Source: JAAFJU01 sp043764895 (GTDB taxonomy: Bacteria > Cyanobacteriota > Cyanobacteriia > Leptolyngbyales > Leptolyngbyaceae). From it: DNA of 64,000 nucleotides. Of the stretch, positions 51,342 to 63,090 are shown in pieces. The stretch is from positions 1 through 64,000 of the forward strand of contig JAYUJY010000194.1 in assembly GCA_043764895.1 (NCBI GenBank), read 5' to 3'. The notes below the pieces were generated by a model. That model had not been told where the DNA came from, ran no database searches, and saw only the letters and a program-made list of their open reading frames with translations. Position 1 is the first letter of the stretch. Every line of letters starts with the position of its first letter. The position numbers and the translations under genes were made by a program.

Positions 51342-53804
51342 CTATATAAAATTTAGTGGATCGACATCGAGTGTCAAACTGACATTGGATCCGATCGACG
51401 ATCGCAACTGATCGACCTGGAGTTCCACGATCGTGGAACTCCAGCCTGTGGAAATTGAACGCTTCACCATCACTTGCCAACGATACCGCTGTGCGACTCT
51501 CAAAACCGAAGCTTCAGACGGACCCAGGATTTCATGGCCGGGAGCCTTGGTCCTAGCCCACTCTCGAAGCATCGTCGCCACGGTTGTTGCAGCGGTTTGA
51601 ACGGCGATCGCGTCGGGACTGCTGAGCCGGATTAGGACTAACTGGCCCACGGGCGGATAGCCCAACACCCGTCTAGTTTCCAACTCGCCCTGGGCAAATG
51701 CGCCATAATCTTGTCCGACTACCGATGCAATTACCGGATGATCTGGCGTATAAGTTTGCAAAATCACCTGTCCCGGCTCCGACCCACGGCCCGATCGACC
51801 TGCCACCTGAAGCAACGTCTGACAAGCCCGTTCCGCCGATCGAAAGTCCTGTAAGTTCAACAACCCGTCCGCCGCCACAATGCCCACCAGCGTCACCTGC
51901 GGCAAATCCAAGCCTTTTGTCAACATCTGCGTCCCCACGAGGAGATCCGCCTCGCCTCGCCCAAACTGCTCTAGCAGACTCCGGTGTGCGCCCTTCGTCC
52001 GAGTCGTATCGCTGTCAAACCGCAGACTTCGCAACCCTGGAAACTCGCGCTCCAACTCCTGCATCACCCGTTGCGTCCCGCTACCAAACTGTTTGAAATA
52101 AGTGGAACTACACACAGGACACACCTTAGGCTGGCGTTGACTATAGCCACAGTAGTGACAGCGCAACAGTTCCGCCGCCGAAGCATGGACCTGGTGATAG
52201 GACAACGACACGTCACAGTTTGGACATTCCATCACATAGCCGCAGCTTCGACAGGACACATGAGTACTGTGGCCCCGACGATGAATAAATAAAATTCCCT
52301 GCTGGCCCAATTCTTTAAGACTCGTCAACGCATCCCGCAGTGGCTCACTAAAAATCGATCGATTGCCATTGGCAAGTTCCTGACGCATATCGACGACTTG
52401 AATCGCAGGATGAGGCCGATCGGACACTCGACGCGGGAGCGCTATATATTGAGCAGACACCTCTTGAGCAGGCCCCTCAGCGCAAGCCTGCCAGGACTCC
52501 AATGACGGCGTTGCGCTCCCCAGCAATAACGGACAGGATTCAAGTTGAGATCGCCACTGTGCAACCGTTCGGGCGTGATAACACGGCGAGGGCTGATCTT
52601 GCTTAAAGCTTGAATCATGCTCCTCATCTAGAATAATCAAGCCCAAATTACTCAACGGCGCAAAAATGGCCGATCGCGTCCCAATCACCACCTGAGCCTC
52701 GCCCGAAAACATCTGTCGCCAGGTGTCATAGCGTTCCCCCTCCGAGAGCGCACTGTGATACACCCGAACACGACGATCGCCAAATCGCGCCCGAAATCGA
52801 TCGGTCAACTGCGGCGTCAGCCCAATCTCTGGCACCAGCACCAAGGCCGATTTTCCAGTGTCTAGCAGCGGCGCGATCGCCTGTAAATACACTTCAGTTT
52901 TCCCGGATCCCGTTACTCCATGAAGCAAGATTTGAACAGATTTCCCCCGGACTTTCTGGATGTGATCTAATGCTTGTAATTGGTCAGGCGTCAGGATTTT
53001 AGGCCGATCGGATGGCACCGAATGCACCTCTTGACGAAGAATCTCGCGCATCTGAATCGTCACGTAGCCCTTCTTCTCCAAGGTTTTCAACACCGCCTGT
53101 CCCGTTTTTGCCACCTGAAGCAGTTCACTCACCCACGCCTCACCGCCCATCCGCCGCAGCGCATCTACAATCTCTCGATGCCGATCGCTGCCGTCTGTTT
53201 CCACTTCAGCAACCCAAGTCACCGATCGTTGTTGCTTGGGCCTCACGGTTTCGGGCGGTTGCAAGTAGCTTTCGACTAACCCTAACTTCGTCAATTCCTG
53301 CACCGCAGCATTCACGCCTCGCACTTTTTGCTGCACAAACCGCCAAGAATAGTCACCTGTCTTACTCTCAGACAATAGATCCCACACCTTCTGCGCCGTC
53401 GAACTTAACGTAACTGAACTTGGCAATTCTAACTTTAAACTTTGGCGCTTAAGTCGTCGTTGCGATCGGGATAATAACCCAGGTGGCAAAGCAACTCGAA
53501 CAACCTGCATCAATGATGTTTGATAATAACAAGCGACCTGACTCAATAAATTCCAATAGTTCAATGGGAAGAATCCTGAACAAATCACACCATCCATAAG
53601 ACGGATTTTAGACAGGTCTACAGCCTTAAAATCTAACTTTAAAGCATCAGTTTCAAGGGAAATTGCGATCGCACCCACCTGCTGCGCACCAAAAGGTACA
53701 GATAATATATCGCCTACAACAACCTGCACATCTGCCGGAACCTCGTAGGTATAAAATCCTTGCGCACCCGGACAGTCTACTAAGGCCCGAACCCAACACC
53801 TCAA
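51342..53804 (-). CDS. priA: Primosomal helicase PriA
   Basis: Restarts stalled replication forks. The 820-residue protein has N-terminal DNA-binding text (VDCPGAQGFYTYEVPADVQVVVGDI), a helicase core with GVTGSGKTEVYLQ near 300 and DEEHD near 392, eight zinc Cys residues (CRSCGYVMECPNCD, RCHYCGYS, CPVCSS), and the C-terminal part with RFDSDTTR and GTQMLTKGLDLP. Everything needed is present. Start is MRCWVRALVDCPG at 53804. It overlaps the unused extension of the kinase frame downstream, not the gene itself. Confidence 0.96.
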   Translation of the reverse strand: MRCWVRALVDCPGAQGFYTYEVPADVQVVVGDILSVPFGAQQVGAIAISLETDALKLDFKAVDLSKIRLMDGVICSGFFPLNYWNLLSQVACYYQTSLMQVVRVALPPGLLSRSQRRLKRQSLKLELPSSVTLSSTAQKVWDLLSESKTGDYSWRFVQQKVRGVNAAVQELTKLGLVESYLQPPETVRPKQQRSVTWVAEVETDGSDRHREIVDALRRMGGEAWVSELLQVAKTGQAVLKTLEKKGYVTIQMREILRQEVHSVPSDRPKILTPDQLQALDHIQKVRGKSVQILLHGVTGSGKTEVYLQAIAPLLDTGKSALVLVPEIGLTPQLTDRFRARFGDRRVRVYHSALSEGERYDTWRQMFSGEAQVVIGTRSAIFAPLSNLGLIILDEEHDSSFKQDQPSPCYHARTVAQWRSQLESCPLLLGSATPSLESWQACAEGPAQEVSAQYIALPRRVSDRPHPAIQVVDMRQELANGNRSIFSEPLRDALTSLKELGQQGILFIHRRGHSTHVSCRSCGYVMECPNCDVSLSYHQVHASAAELLRCHYCGYSQRQPKVCPVCSSTYFKQFGSGTQRVMQELEREFPGLRSLRFDSDTTRTKGAHRSLLEQFGRGEADLLVGTQMLTKGLDLPQVTLVGIVAADGLLNLQDFRSAERACQTLLQVAGRSGRGSEPGQVILQTYTPDHPVIASVVGQDYGAFAQGELETRRVLGYPPVGQLVLIRLSSPDAIAVQTAATTVATMLREWARTKAPGHEILGPSEASVLRVAQRYRWQVMVKRSISTGWSSTIVELQVDQLRSSIGSNVSLTLDVDPLNFI

Positions 53805-54145
53805 AGCATTTCCCCTTTATTATCTGAATGACGATCGGTATGGCAATGTATCAATTAATCACTCTTCATTTAGACCTATTCCGATCTATTACTAGCCTAA
53901 AACTTGGCCTATCAAATATTAAGAAAATAGAGAAAACAAAATTTACCTTGGTTTAAAATGCTAAATAAAATGTAAGTTTAAATTTTACTGAAATAGCCCC
54001 GTCTTTATTTCTTAAACTTTAAGTTTCTTCAGGCCTTGCACAAGAATTCAATTCTAAGCCCTATAAGCCTTATAGCTTATAGCTCCCATTTTACTTTTCC
54101 TTTAATTAAAATTAGTGCCCTATTTAGTACAGGAAATTTACCCTC
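53805..54145. other. AT-rich divergent region priA / sigma factor gene
   Basis: About 340 bp, notably A+T-rich, between divergent priA and sigma factor genes. There is a small palindromic stretch (CTATAAGCCTTATAGCTTATAG) at about 54058-54080 and runs of A and T. No small gene was found. Confidence 0.55.
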
Positions 54146-55210
<1,065 letters not shown>

Positions 55211-55275
55211 AGGACTCATCCTGGGGTCAACGATCGTATGATGATAGGGAGTCCTCCAACTGGTTATTCTTTACC

Positions 55276-55485
55276 ATGCAAAAAATATGGGTTAATGAGC
55301 AGCTTGATCCGAGCGGTCTCCTATACGCTTGTATTGCCTGTGTCAATGAACAGCAAGCTTTGGACTGCCGAGCATCGTTTGAGTCAAACCTGACTCAGGA
55401 CCAGAAAAAATCGGGCTGGTCTGTTCGGACGTCTCAGATTTCGTCTTGGGATGATGTTCCGGCTGGTGCTCTAAAACTAGACTAA
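55276..55485 (+). CDS. Small conserved protein, unknown
   Basis: A 69-residue protein MQKIWVNEQLDPSGLLYACIACVNEQQALDCRASFESN... ending DDVPAGALKLD. A pair of Cys near residue 20-23 (CIAC) and one more follow, not in a known motif. The ATG at 55276 is preferred over the longer frame starting at 55198, which overlaps the sigma factor end. It lies 65 bp after the sigma factor gene and 55 bp before argD, all on the plus strand. Family unknown to me. Confidence 0.55.
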   Translation: MQKIWVNEQLDPSGLLYACIACVNEQQALDCRASFESNLTQDQKKSGWSVRTSQISSWDDVPAGALKLD

Positions 55486-55540
55486 GAACTTAAATCGTCT
55501 TATTCCTAATCCACTTCTCCCCCTTGAGGTCATTGTTGCA

Positions 55541-56809
55541 GTGAGTGTACAAACCCTGATTCCATCTCCTAGTTTCATTAGTACAGAGTCTAGTTCGCCG
55601 TTTGACACCGAACGATTTGATGAGTACGTGATGGCGACCTATGGGCGATTTCCGTTGACGCTGGTTCGAGGAGAGGGCTGCCATGTCTGGGACGATCGCA
55701 ATCAACCCTATTTGGATTTTGTGGCGGGAATTGCGACCTGTACGCTAGGTCATGCGAATCCGGTGATGGTTGAGGCGGCGACCCGGCAGATGCAGACGTT
55801 GCACCATGTGTCGAACCTCTACTACATCCCTCAGCAAGGGGAGCTGGCTCAATGGTTGGTAAATCACTCCTGTGCGGACAAGGTGTTTTTCTGCAATTCG
55901 GGGGCTGAGGCCAATGAAGGGGCGATTAAACTCGCGCGAAAGCAGGCTCATGTGAAGCGCGGCATCGAAAATCCAGTGATTATTACCGCTCATGCTAGCT
56001 TCCATGGTCGAACCCTAGCCACCATAACCGCCACAGGCCAGCCGAAGTATCAGAAAAACTTTGCGCCCCTTGTTCCAGGGTTTCACTATGTTCCCTACAA
56101 CGACATCACGGCCCTAGAAACGGCGATCGCGGATCTCGATCGCAATGGTCCTCAAGTAGCGGCGATCATGATGGAAGCCCTCCAAGGTGAAGGCGGCGTC
56201 AATCCTGGCGATCGGGCCTATTTCCAGCGTATTCGTGATATTTGTGACGAAACGGGGATTTTGCTGATCCTGGATGAAGTGCAGGTGGGCATGGGGCGAA
56301 CTGGAAAACTGTGGGGCTATGAAAATTTAGGGATAGAGCCAGATATTTTTACGTCTGCGAAGGGTTTGGGCGGCGGGGTGCCGATCGGTGCGCTCTTGGC
56401 GAAGGCTTCAGCGGATGTCTTTGCGCCGGGGGATCATGCCAGCACGTTTGGTGGAAATCCCTTTGTGTGCGGAATTGCTCTAGCGGTTTGCCATGCGATC
56501 GAAGATCAAAATCTCATGGATAATGCGCAACAACGAGGCGAACAGTTGCGTCTAGGTCTGGCACAGCTCGCGTATCAATATCCGTTGATTGTCGCTCAGT
56601 CTCGTGGCTGGGGGCTGATTCAGGGTCTGCTGATTCATGAGTCGGCGGGTGTAAATGCGATCGATTTGGTGAAGGAATGCTTACAACTGGGTCTCTTGCT
56701 CGTTCCGGCAGGTCCCCAAGTCGTTCGATTTGTGCCACCTCTCATTGTCACGGCTGCGGAAATCGATGAGGCTCTAAGTGTGCTCGATCGTGCCCTTGCG
56801 AAGATTTGA
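55541..56809 (+). CDS. argD: Acetylornithine aminotransferase
   Basis: PLP enzyme that transfers an amino group from glutamate to N-acetylglutamate semialdehyde in arginine synthesis. The 422-residue protein shows MATYGRFPLTLVRGEGCHVWDDRNQPYLDFVAGIATCTLGHANP, the PLP text VFFCNSGAEANEGAIKLARK, LILDEVQVGMGRTGKLWGYE and the lysine in TSAKGLGGGVPIGALLA. A GTG start is used at 55541; the family core begins around residue 25. The related ornithine or GABA aminotransferases are possible but less likely here. Confidence 0.92.
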   Translation: MSVQTLIPSPSFISTESSSPFDTERFDEYVMATYGRFPLTLVRGEGCHVWDDRNQPYLDFVAGIATCTLGHANPVMVEAATRQMQTLHHVSNLYYIPQQGELAQWLVNHSCADKVFFCNSGAEANEGAIKLARKQAHVKRGIENPVIITAHASFHGRTLATITATGQPKYQKNFAPLVPGFHYVPYNDITALETAIADLDRNGPQVAAIMMEALQGEGGVNPGDRAYFQRIRDICDETGILLILDEVQVGMGRTGKLWGYENLGIEPDIFTSAKGLGGGVPIGALLAKASADVFAPGDHASTFGGNPFVCGIALAVCHAIEDQNLMDNAQQRGEQLRLGLAQLAYQYPLIVAQSRGWGLIQGLLIHESAGVNAIDLVKECLQLGLLLVPAGPQVVRFVPPLIVTAAEIDEALSVLDRALAKI

Positions 56810-56867
56810 GGCCAGCTTAATAAATACAATCTTGACCCTAGCGATCGAAAAGAGGCCGTTCGATCGC

Positions 56868-56873
56868 TATAAT
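56868..56873 (+). promoter_or_regulatory. Candidate -10 box of rpmB
   Basis: A TATAAT 43 bp before the rpmB start codon. The nearest TTGACC lies too far upstream to be its -35, so this is a partial promoter call. Confidence 0.4.
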
Positions 56874-56915
56874 AGTAAACTTGACTTAAAGAATCAGTAA
56901 GCTTGGAGAATAGTT

Positions 56916-57152
56916 ATGTCTCGCATTTGTCAGTTGACCGGTAAAAAAGCGAATAATGCGTTCGCGGTGTCTCACTCTCATCGTCGCACCCATAAAGTTC
57001 AGGAAGTGAATCTTCAGTGGAAACGCCTCTGGTGGGCTGAAGGAAATCGTTTCGTCCGGATCCGCCTTTCAACTAAAGCGATTAAGACCGTTGAACTGAA
57101 GGGTTTGGCTGTCTATGCAAAACAATTGGGTGTCAACCTCAACCAATTTTAG
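56916..57152 (+). CDS. rpmB: 50S ribosomal protein L28
   Basis: Ribosomal large-subunit protein of 78 residues, starting MSRICQLTGKKANNAFAVSHSHRRTHKVQEVNLQWKRLWW, the usual L28 opening. The C-x-L-TGK motif and the basic centre are intact, and the length matches. GGAG lies 8 bp before the ATG. A hairpin terminator lies about 95 bp after the stop. Single gene. Confidence 0.97.
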   Translation: MSRICQLTGKKANNAFAVSHSHRRTHKVQEVNLQWKRLWWAEGNRFVRIRLSTKAIKTVELKGLAVYAKQLGVNLNQF

Positions 57153-57590
57153 TCATCGTTTCAAACGATCGTCTGAAGGGATGAAACCTGAAGAAGTCGG
57201 TCCGATCGTTCCAAGCGACTGGTCAAGAAGTCATGGGTCATCCATTCAAAAGAAGCTCTGGTGCAGTTTATGTGTCAGAGCTTCTTTTTGGGAAGGATAA
57301 GTTGATATGGAATTCAGCCCTGTGAGGGTTTATGGATTCTACAAATTGTGGGTACGTTAGATGAAGAAGGTTCATGATAGTTGAGTGAGCCTTGTCCTTT
57401 TAGAGACACAGCATTTTTGACGGTTTGTCTGAAGAAATTTCGACAATCCTCCAAAACAAGGCTAAAACTGATAAAGGGTTGGCTCTCTGGCCGATCGGAT
57501 TGATTCGATCTAACCCGCTATACAGTCTCCTTCGTTGCCGCCCCGGACGATTTCCCAATTAACCGGTAGTACCTAAACCCACTGTGCATT
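57153..57590. other. Intergenic region rpmB / hpsA
   Basis: About 440 bp. The first 140 bp hold the rpmB terminator; the remainder shows no gene. It presumably contains the promoter of the hps genes, but no consensus boxes are convincing. Confidence 0.6.
57249..57289 (+). terminator. Rho-independent terminator of rpmB
   Basis: AAGAAGCTCTG and CAGAGCTTCTT form an 11-bp stem with a 15-base loop, followed by TTTTT. Confidence 0.85.
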
Positions 57591-60500
57591 ATGTCGAACC
57601 GTAACCTCTCAAAGGCAATTCAAGGTCTCTCCCAAGAAATCTCCAAGCTCTGTCGATCGATGACCAAGCAAGTCATTAACTGGCTTTTGCGCGCTGCATT
57701 TGTCATCCATCGTCCGGGTTCGTCTTCTTCGGGCTTTGTGCTGCCGACGACGGTTCTACTAATTCTCGTGGTTTCGCTATCGGTCGGCGCAATGACCTAT
57801 CGTGCCTTCACCCGCAACACCCAAGTCATCACCCAAAATCAACAGCGCGTTATTTACAATGCCGCAACGCCAGCGATCGATCGGGCGCGATCGAAGTTGG
57901 AATACATGTTCGATCAATCTAAAGATAATCGGTATCCAAGTGGGGGGGTGCCGGAAGAAACAAAGCTGCTGAATATGATGCTGAATGATGCATCAACGGG
58001 GCTTGGACCTATCACCCTTGCTACAGGGACTGCTGGTGCTACAATTAATCCCTATAATCTGCCGGATGAAAGAAGGGTTAATCTAGATACAAGCGATCGT
58101 GCAATTGATAATGCCTGGTCTTTCGAGACTGATATGAACGGCGATGGTAGGACAGATGGTTCGGAAGATGCAACAGTTGTTTATTCCATCATTTTCCAGA
58201 CTCCTAACGCTCCATCTGGGTCTGACCTGCAAAAGGAGCTAGTAAGGTTAACTGATAAGGATAAAAACTTATTACAAGTTGTTCGTCATGGTCCGCTGAC
58301 CACGGAAACTGGGGGTGCTTGTAAAGTATCAACAGCTTCAACAAACAACAACACGGCTAAGGCAGGCTGGTTTGAGGATCCTTCAAATACGTCCATTGTT
58401 CGGAAGAACTTCCAAGTTGATGTTCTGGTTGTTCCTCATAGTAAAAAGGCTTCTGCTGTAACCCTTGAGTTTCAGCAGGATAGACAAATCAGCAAAGGAA
58501 ATAAATGGGCTGCATGGTTCCGAAATGACTTGGAAATCTTTCCAGGTCCTGAGTTCCGCTGGAATGGGGCAATGCATACTGAAGGCAATCTGATTGTTGG
58601 AGGTCCTACCACGGATAGATTTCAAGCTTATTTGATTAGCTCAACTGAGTCTTGTTTATATCCTCCGATTGAAAACTCAGAAATTACGGTTACTGAGGTT
58701 AAGGACAGAAAGACTGGAGAAGACTTTGCGGGTGCGGTTGCCATTGGACGGATAGGGATCGTTCAGAATTCGGGCAGTTTTGTACTTCATTATCAGAACG
58801 GTCAAACGCCTGCCAAGATTTCGATCAATCAAGCAAACTCGGGTTCTACGGCATCCGATCCTTCTAAGATCTACAGCGATCCTGAGTTGATCTTGACACG
58901 CGATCGAAGAGAAGCGGAGGGAGGAACTGACAGGACTAATCGTACCAACGTAAAATGGTCACAACTTCCCCCTCAAGTAACTACGACTAATCGTCGTCTC
59001 CGTCCGAATCAAGAACCATCACCCTACATTGATGATTTGTATCGTGCCGACGATCGATGGGGACCAAAGCCAAAGTATAAGACAGCCGACACTCCTGCCC
59101 GTAATGATTCGGCTGGGACTGGTTACGGCAATTTCATTACAGCAGCTAACAAGGATTTGATCGTAAACAGCACAGGTGTCGTTAATCCGAAACCGACAGA
59201 TAAGACTGATGAATCAGTGGGTGATGACGGCTACTGGGAGCGTCGTGCTCGGAACGAAGGATTACGGGTGATTGTGGGTGAACGGCTTGAGCTGGGCAAC
59301 CTGTTTGGTTGGACGATGCCTCATGATACAAATAATGACGACTATATTGATCCAAGCACTGAGACGGAAGGCGATCCGCTATACCCCCCCGAAGTCGCAC
59401 CTTACCCTGTCCGATCGGCCACTCAATTCCTGAAGCATATCAATCGGCAGCATCGAACGCTGCGGGACAATCTGTCGGCAGTGCAGGCTACGGCGATTTA
59501 TCACACCGATCTGAATAATACGCTTACGAAGGATTACCCAGTTGCTTGTCTGGTTTCGACGAACCATCCGGGTACCCCGACAACTTTGCAGGATTCGATC
59601 GACTTTGTTCCGACACGATTTCGGGATACAGCTAACAATCAGCTTAGTTTGATGTCTGACTTCTTCATGGGACGTGGCACGAATGGCTGGGAGTTTGAAC
59701 CGCCCCAGAAGACGCCTGTTCAGTTTGCGGACTCTTTAGGACTTAATCAGCCGCTGCGGATTGCGCTCAACAACTTGGCAAATTTTGCGGGGGATCCGAA
59801 AGGGGCTTTCCCACCTGTACAGGATAATGATATGCATCCTTACCCTGCATTAACAATGTGGGGCAATTTCTCTAACTTGCGTCGTGCCTTGAAGACTCTG
59901 GATGATGGGACACCCTACCAAAATTTGTCGATCGCGGACAAAACTTACATTCAGACGGCCTCTTGCACCTTGGGGATGATGGCGTACAACATCGACATGG
60001 TGCAGCGTTTTGACCCTGAGACCAATGATGGCAGTCGTGGGTTGATGAAGAAGTTGGGCGACGATCTCTATGAACTTATGGATGGCGACGTACCAAAGGG
60101 TGGTGAAGTTCTCCCAGGTTCGCAGATTAAAAATTATAAATATACTGCGTATAAAGCGGGTGATCTAAGAGACTCTGCCTATGTGCCACAGGATTATTAC
60201 GACGTTCCGCCCGAAGCCTACATCGCAGCACTGCGTCAAAAATACACCGTGTCTTCAGGGTCCGATGCCATCAATGATAGTAAGCTGAGACTGGCTGAAA
60301 TGCTCATGATGAAGTATCAGATTCGGCGCGATCGAACCTTTGGATTTCGGCCATCACCGTTCTTTGGTCACTACACGGTGACTAAATCTACGGAGTCGAA
60401 CGAAGGAAGTGACGTTCGCGTTTTTCCAACGGCCTGTGATCCGAATGAATTGCTTTCTCTAGGCGTCCCAACAAACCCAACGACCAATCTGGCTCGTCAG

Positions 60501-63074
60501 CGTTTAGGACTATCTCGTCTTTGTGGAGCCTTGAACATTCCAAAGAACTACAATCTATCGACAACGTTTGATCCGGCTGCGGCTCGTCCAGTGGTCATGC
60601 CCAAGTTTCCGGCACTTTACTATCTGTTTCCAGAGCAGAAGCATAATTTGGATGGGACTTCTGCCACTAACTTCAGAGTCGATCCTGTGAAAAAGGTTCC
60701 TTTTGGAGTGGATGAGTATGACACTCGTCAGCCTAGCGCCTTAGCTAATGGAACTAGCGCATTAACTCCTGAAGCTCTTGCAGATATGTTATTCACGGAC
60801 AATAAGTTCGTTGAGCCTTATGTTTCTGCCGCTTATAATAAGACCTCACTAGGAGCCTATGAATTCCTCCCAGTGCAGGCGACTACCCCTAGTCCTACTC
60901 GTAGTCCCGCTCGCACCCCGTACTACAACGCCGCCATAACTGATACTCCTACAGTTGCGCTGTATGACCTCGGAGGTAGACCTCCTATTGCAGAAGAGCT
61001 TCGGCTAGCGGGCACGACGACAGCCGACAGCTTAAGAGCCGCCACTCCTGCAACCAATCGATCGCCTTTCCCTCTTGCTGAAACTGCTGTAAACCTTGTG
61101 GCGGTTCAGCCTCGTCAATTGAATGGCTTTCCAGCGAGTGTTGCAGGATTCAGCTACGACACTTGGAAGCTTCCTGCAAAAACGGATGTTGTGGGCACGT
61201 CTGCACCCAATAAGACCAATGTTCCAACGAATATCATTGAAGTCCCGGAGGGTACGCTAAATCTGAGGAAAGTGCCGTATGCAGTTCCATTCCTCGATCG
61301 AGCAATATTCGATGGCCGTCAACTGATGCTGACGCGTGTCATGGATATGGATTTAGGTCTCATGCGGAGTGAGAAAATTGACGGTGGACAGTACAAGGAA
61401 CCCGTTCTTCCTATGAGTGGAGTTGTCTTTGCCTTTCGTGAAGATGCAGTCCGTGAAGATGCGATCGCTCGTCCTGCCTCTGGAAACAATCGGATGAGCG
61501 CGATTGATCCTAAAAATCCGAAAGATCCAAAAGTTGTAGTCGATGCAGCGCAGGGTTTGATCGGGATTTCCACGAAACCTGTCGATTACTTACCTGATCC
61601 AGAGCGTCGTGTTCACGGTTTCCGATTACGCAACGGTTCCCAAATTAAACGGAACAAGAAGCTCGTCGCGGATTCTGGATTCTCAGAAACTGATAACTAT
61701 CGGGGACTGTCTATTTTCACTGATCAGCCGCTCTATATCCAAGGTGATCTCAACCTGCACCAAACAGGTGACGATGATAAGACAGGAACTCCTCTAGAAG
61801 AGTTTCGAGGTACAAGTGCAATGATTCGTGGAAAAACTTTGAGTGATAACGATTTCTACAAAGCATTTTACGATCGTGGAAAAGGAGGATCAAACGGCGA
61901 CAAAGATCCTGATTTTGCGCAGCCTGATAAAGACCGTTGGCGTCCGACCGAGCTTCTTGCAGATTCCATATCAATCTTGTCGGATAACTTCTGTGACGGC
62001 AGTGCTTCTGACTTATTTGTGAACTATGACAGGAAAGATTACGCGCAGGGCAAGCAGCATTCGTTCTCGAACAACACCGATGGTGCTAATAGGAAGTTCG
62101 ATCGTGGTGTTTACCATGATTCAGGAAGTGGTTTCAAAAATACAGGTCTTTACAGTGCGGGATGTTCCACAGTAGGAGCGGGCAAGACGAGTGACGAAAG
62201 TGGCTACACTTCTTTCCGAAATTCTGACCAGCCATTCTCAAACCTTCCGACATCAGCCTCGGGTACGGGTCGTTTTGATTGGGTTCGCGAAAACCCTAAT
62301 CCGACTAGTTACAGTGAAGGTCTGCGTATTGCTGGTGAATACGATGTGTCTACTGCTCCCGCAGGTGATTACATGAGTCCCGTTAAGATTTCTCGATCGG
62401 GCTTGCCTATTTTACGTGAGCCATTGAGAGAGACTCGGGTTGCTGCTGTATGTAACGATGCAAATAATAAAGATTGGTCAAAGCTGCTCTGTAAGCCCAC
62501 CCCAGGAACCCGTTTGTACGGAGATTCTGGCGACACGCAGACTAGCAATTTAGCATTCCGACCGATCGGGAGTGGGCAAAACGGTCGAAGTCCCTATCTA
62601 ATGGGGGCAACTGCAGCAAATATCAATTCTATTGTTGTAAGCGGTATTGTGCCTTCTCAACCTGGTCAGTCTTATGGTGGGTTGCACAACTTCCCTCGTT
62701 TCACGGAATACTGGAAGGATATTAGCTTGGATTATTCAGGTTCGTTCTTGCAGTTGAGTTTCAGTAACTATGCAACTGCTCCTTGGGAGATGGAGGCTTG
62801 GGAATACGACAATGCTGGGATTCAGCAACCCTCGTTAAATACGTCTGGTGAAGCGATTCAGTTTTATGATCCACCACTTAGAAGCTGGGGATACGATGTG
62901 GCGCTTCAACTTGCCGCCGCAGGTCCCGCCGCCTCTCGATTTGTAATTAACACACCGAGCCGAAATGAGTTCTACTCGGAACCTCAAATTAATGATCCTT
63001 ACATCAAAACCCTGTGTCGTGCTGCTATAGCAACGAATGTTAGGGGATCGGCCAATTTGAACTGTGACACCTAA
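57591..63074 (+). CDS. hpsA: Hormogonium polysaccharide biosynthesis protein HpsA
   Basis: A very large (1827-residue) pilin-like secreted protein; in Nostoc punctiforme hpsA is needed for hormogonium polysaccharide and motility. Residues 48-75 contain a pilin-like start GFVLPTTVLLILVVSLSVGAMTYRAF with Gly before Phe, like a prepilin peptidase site, preceded by a long basic leader. The rest is extracellular and repetitive: many PTxxxR, DPxxxR and GxxN turns, with no enzyme motif. It is followed at 16 bp by hpsB and then hpsC, the known order. Product identity rests on size, pilin-like start and the following pseudopilins. Confidence 0.85.
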   Translation: MSNRNLSKAIQGLSQEISKLCRSMTKQVINWLLRAAFVIHRPGSSSSGFVLPTTVLLILVVSLSVGAMTYRAFTRNTQVITQNQQRVIYNAATPAIDRARSKLEYMFDQSKDNRYPSGGVPEETKLLNMMLNDASTGLGPITLATGTAGATINPYNLPDERRVNLDTSDRAIDNAWSFETDMNGDGRTDGSEDATVVYSIIFQTPNAPSGSDLQKELVRLTDKDKNLLQVVRHGPLTTETGGACKVSTASTNNNTAKAGWFEDPSNTSIVRKNFQVDVLVVPHSKKASAVTLEFQQDRQISKGNKWAAWFRNDLEIFPGPEFRWNGAMHTEGNLIVGGPTTDRFQAYLISSTESCLYPPIENSEITVTEVKDRKTGEDFAGAVAIGRIGIVQNSGSFVLHYQNGQTPAKISINQANSGSTASDPSKIYSDPELILTRDRREAEGGTDRTNRTNVKWSQLPPQVTTTNRRLRPNQEPSPYIDDLYRADDRWGPKPKYKTADTPARNDSAGTGYGNFITAANKDLIVNSTGVVNPKPTDKTDESVGDDGYWERRARNEGLRVIVGERLELGNLFGWTMPHDTNNDDYIDPSTETEGDPLYPPEVAPYPVRSATQFLKHINRQHRTLRDNLSAVQATAIYHTDLNNTLTKDYPVACLVSTNHPGTPTTLQDSIDFVPTRFRDTANNQLSLMSDFFMGRGTNGWEFEPPQKTPVQFADSLGLNQPLRIALNNLANFAGDPKGAFPPVQDNDMHPYPALTMWGNFSNLRRALKTLDDGTPYQNLSIADKTYIQTASCTLGMMAYNIDMVQRFDPETNDGSRGLMKKLGDDLYELMDGDVPKGGEVLPGSQIKNYKYTAYKAGDLRDSAYVPQDYYDVPPEAYIAALRQKYTVSSGSDAINDSKLRLAEMLMMKYQIRRDRTFGFRPSPFFGHYTVTKSTESNEGSDVRVFPTACDPNELLSLGVPTNPTTNLARQRLGLSRLCGALNIPKNYNLSTTFDPAAARPVVMPKFPALYYLFPEQKHNLDGTSATNFRVDPVKKVPFGVDEYDTRQPSALANGTSALTPEALADMLFTDNKFVEPYVSAAYNKTSLGAYEFLPVQATTPSPTRSPARTPYYNAAITDTPTVALYDLGGRPPIAEELRLAGTTTADSLRAATPATNRSPFPLAETAVNLVAVQPRQLNGFPASVAGFSYDTWKLPAKTDVVGTSAPNKTNVPTNIIEVPEGTLNLRKVPYAVPFLDRAIFDGRQLMLTRVMDMDLGLMRSEKIDGGQYKEPVLPMSGVVFAFREDAVREDAIARPASGNNRMSAIDPKNPKDPKVVVDAAQGLIGISTKPVDYLPDPERRVHGFRLRNGSQIKRNKKLVADSGFSETDNYRGLSIFTDQPLYIQGDLNLHQTGDDDKTGTPLEEFRGTSAMIRGKTLSDNDFYKAFYDRGKGGSNGDKDPDFAQPDKDRWRPTELLADSISILSDNFCDGSASDLFVNYDRKDYAQGKQHSFSNNTDGANRKFDRGVYHDSGSGFKNTGLYSAGCSTVGAGKTSDESGYTSFRNSDQPFSNLPTSASGTGRFDWVRENPNPTSYSEGLRIAGEYDVSTAPAGDYMSPVKISRSGLPILREPLRETRVAAVCNDANNKDWSKLLCKPTPGTRLYGDSGDTQTSNLAFRPIGSGQNGRSPYLMGATAANINSIVVSGIVPSQPGQSYGGLHNFPRFTEYWKDISLDYSGSFLQLSFSNYATAPWEMEAWEYDNAGIQQPSLNTSGEAIQFYDPPLRSWGYDVALQLAAAGPAASRFVINTPSRNEFYSEPQINDPYIKTLCRAAIATNVRGSANLNCDT

Positions 63075-63090
63075 ATCTGAGAATTAGATC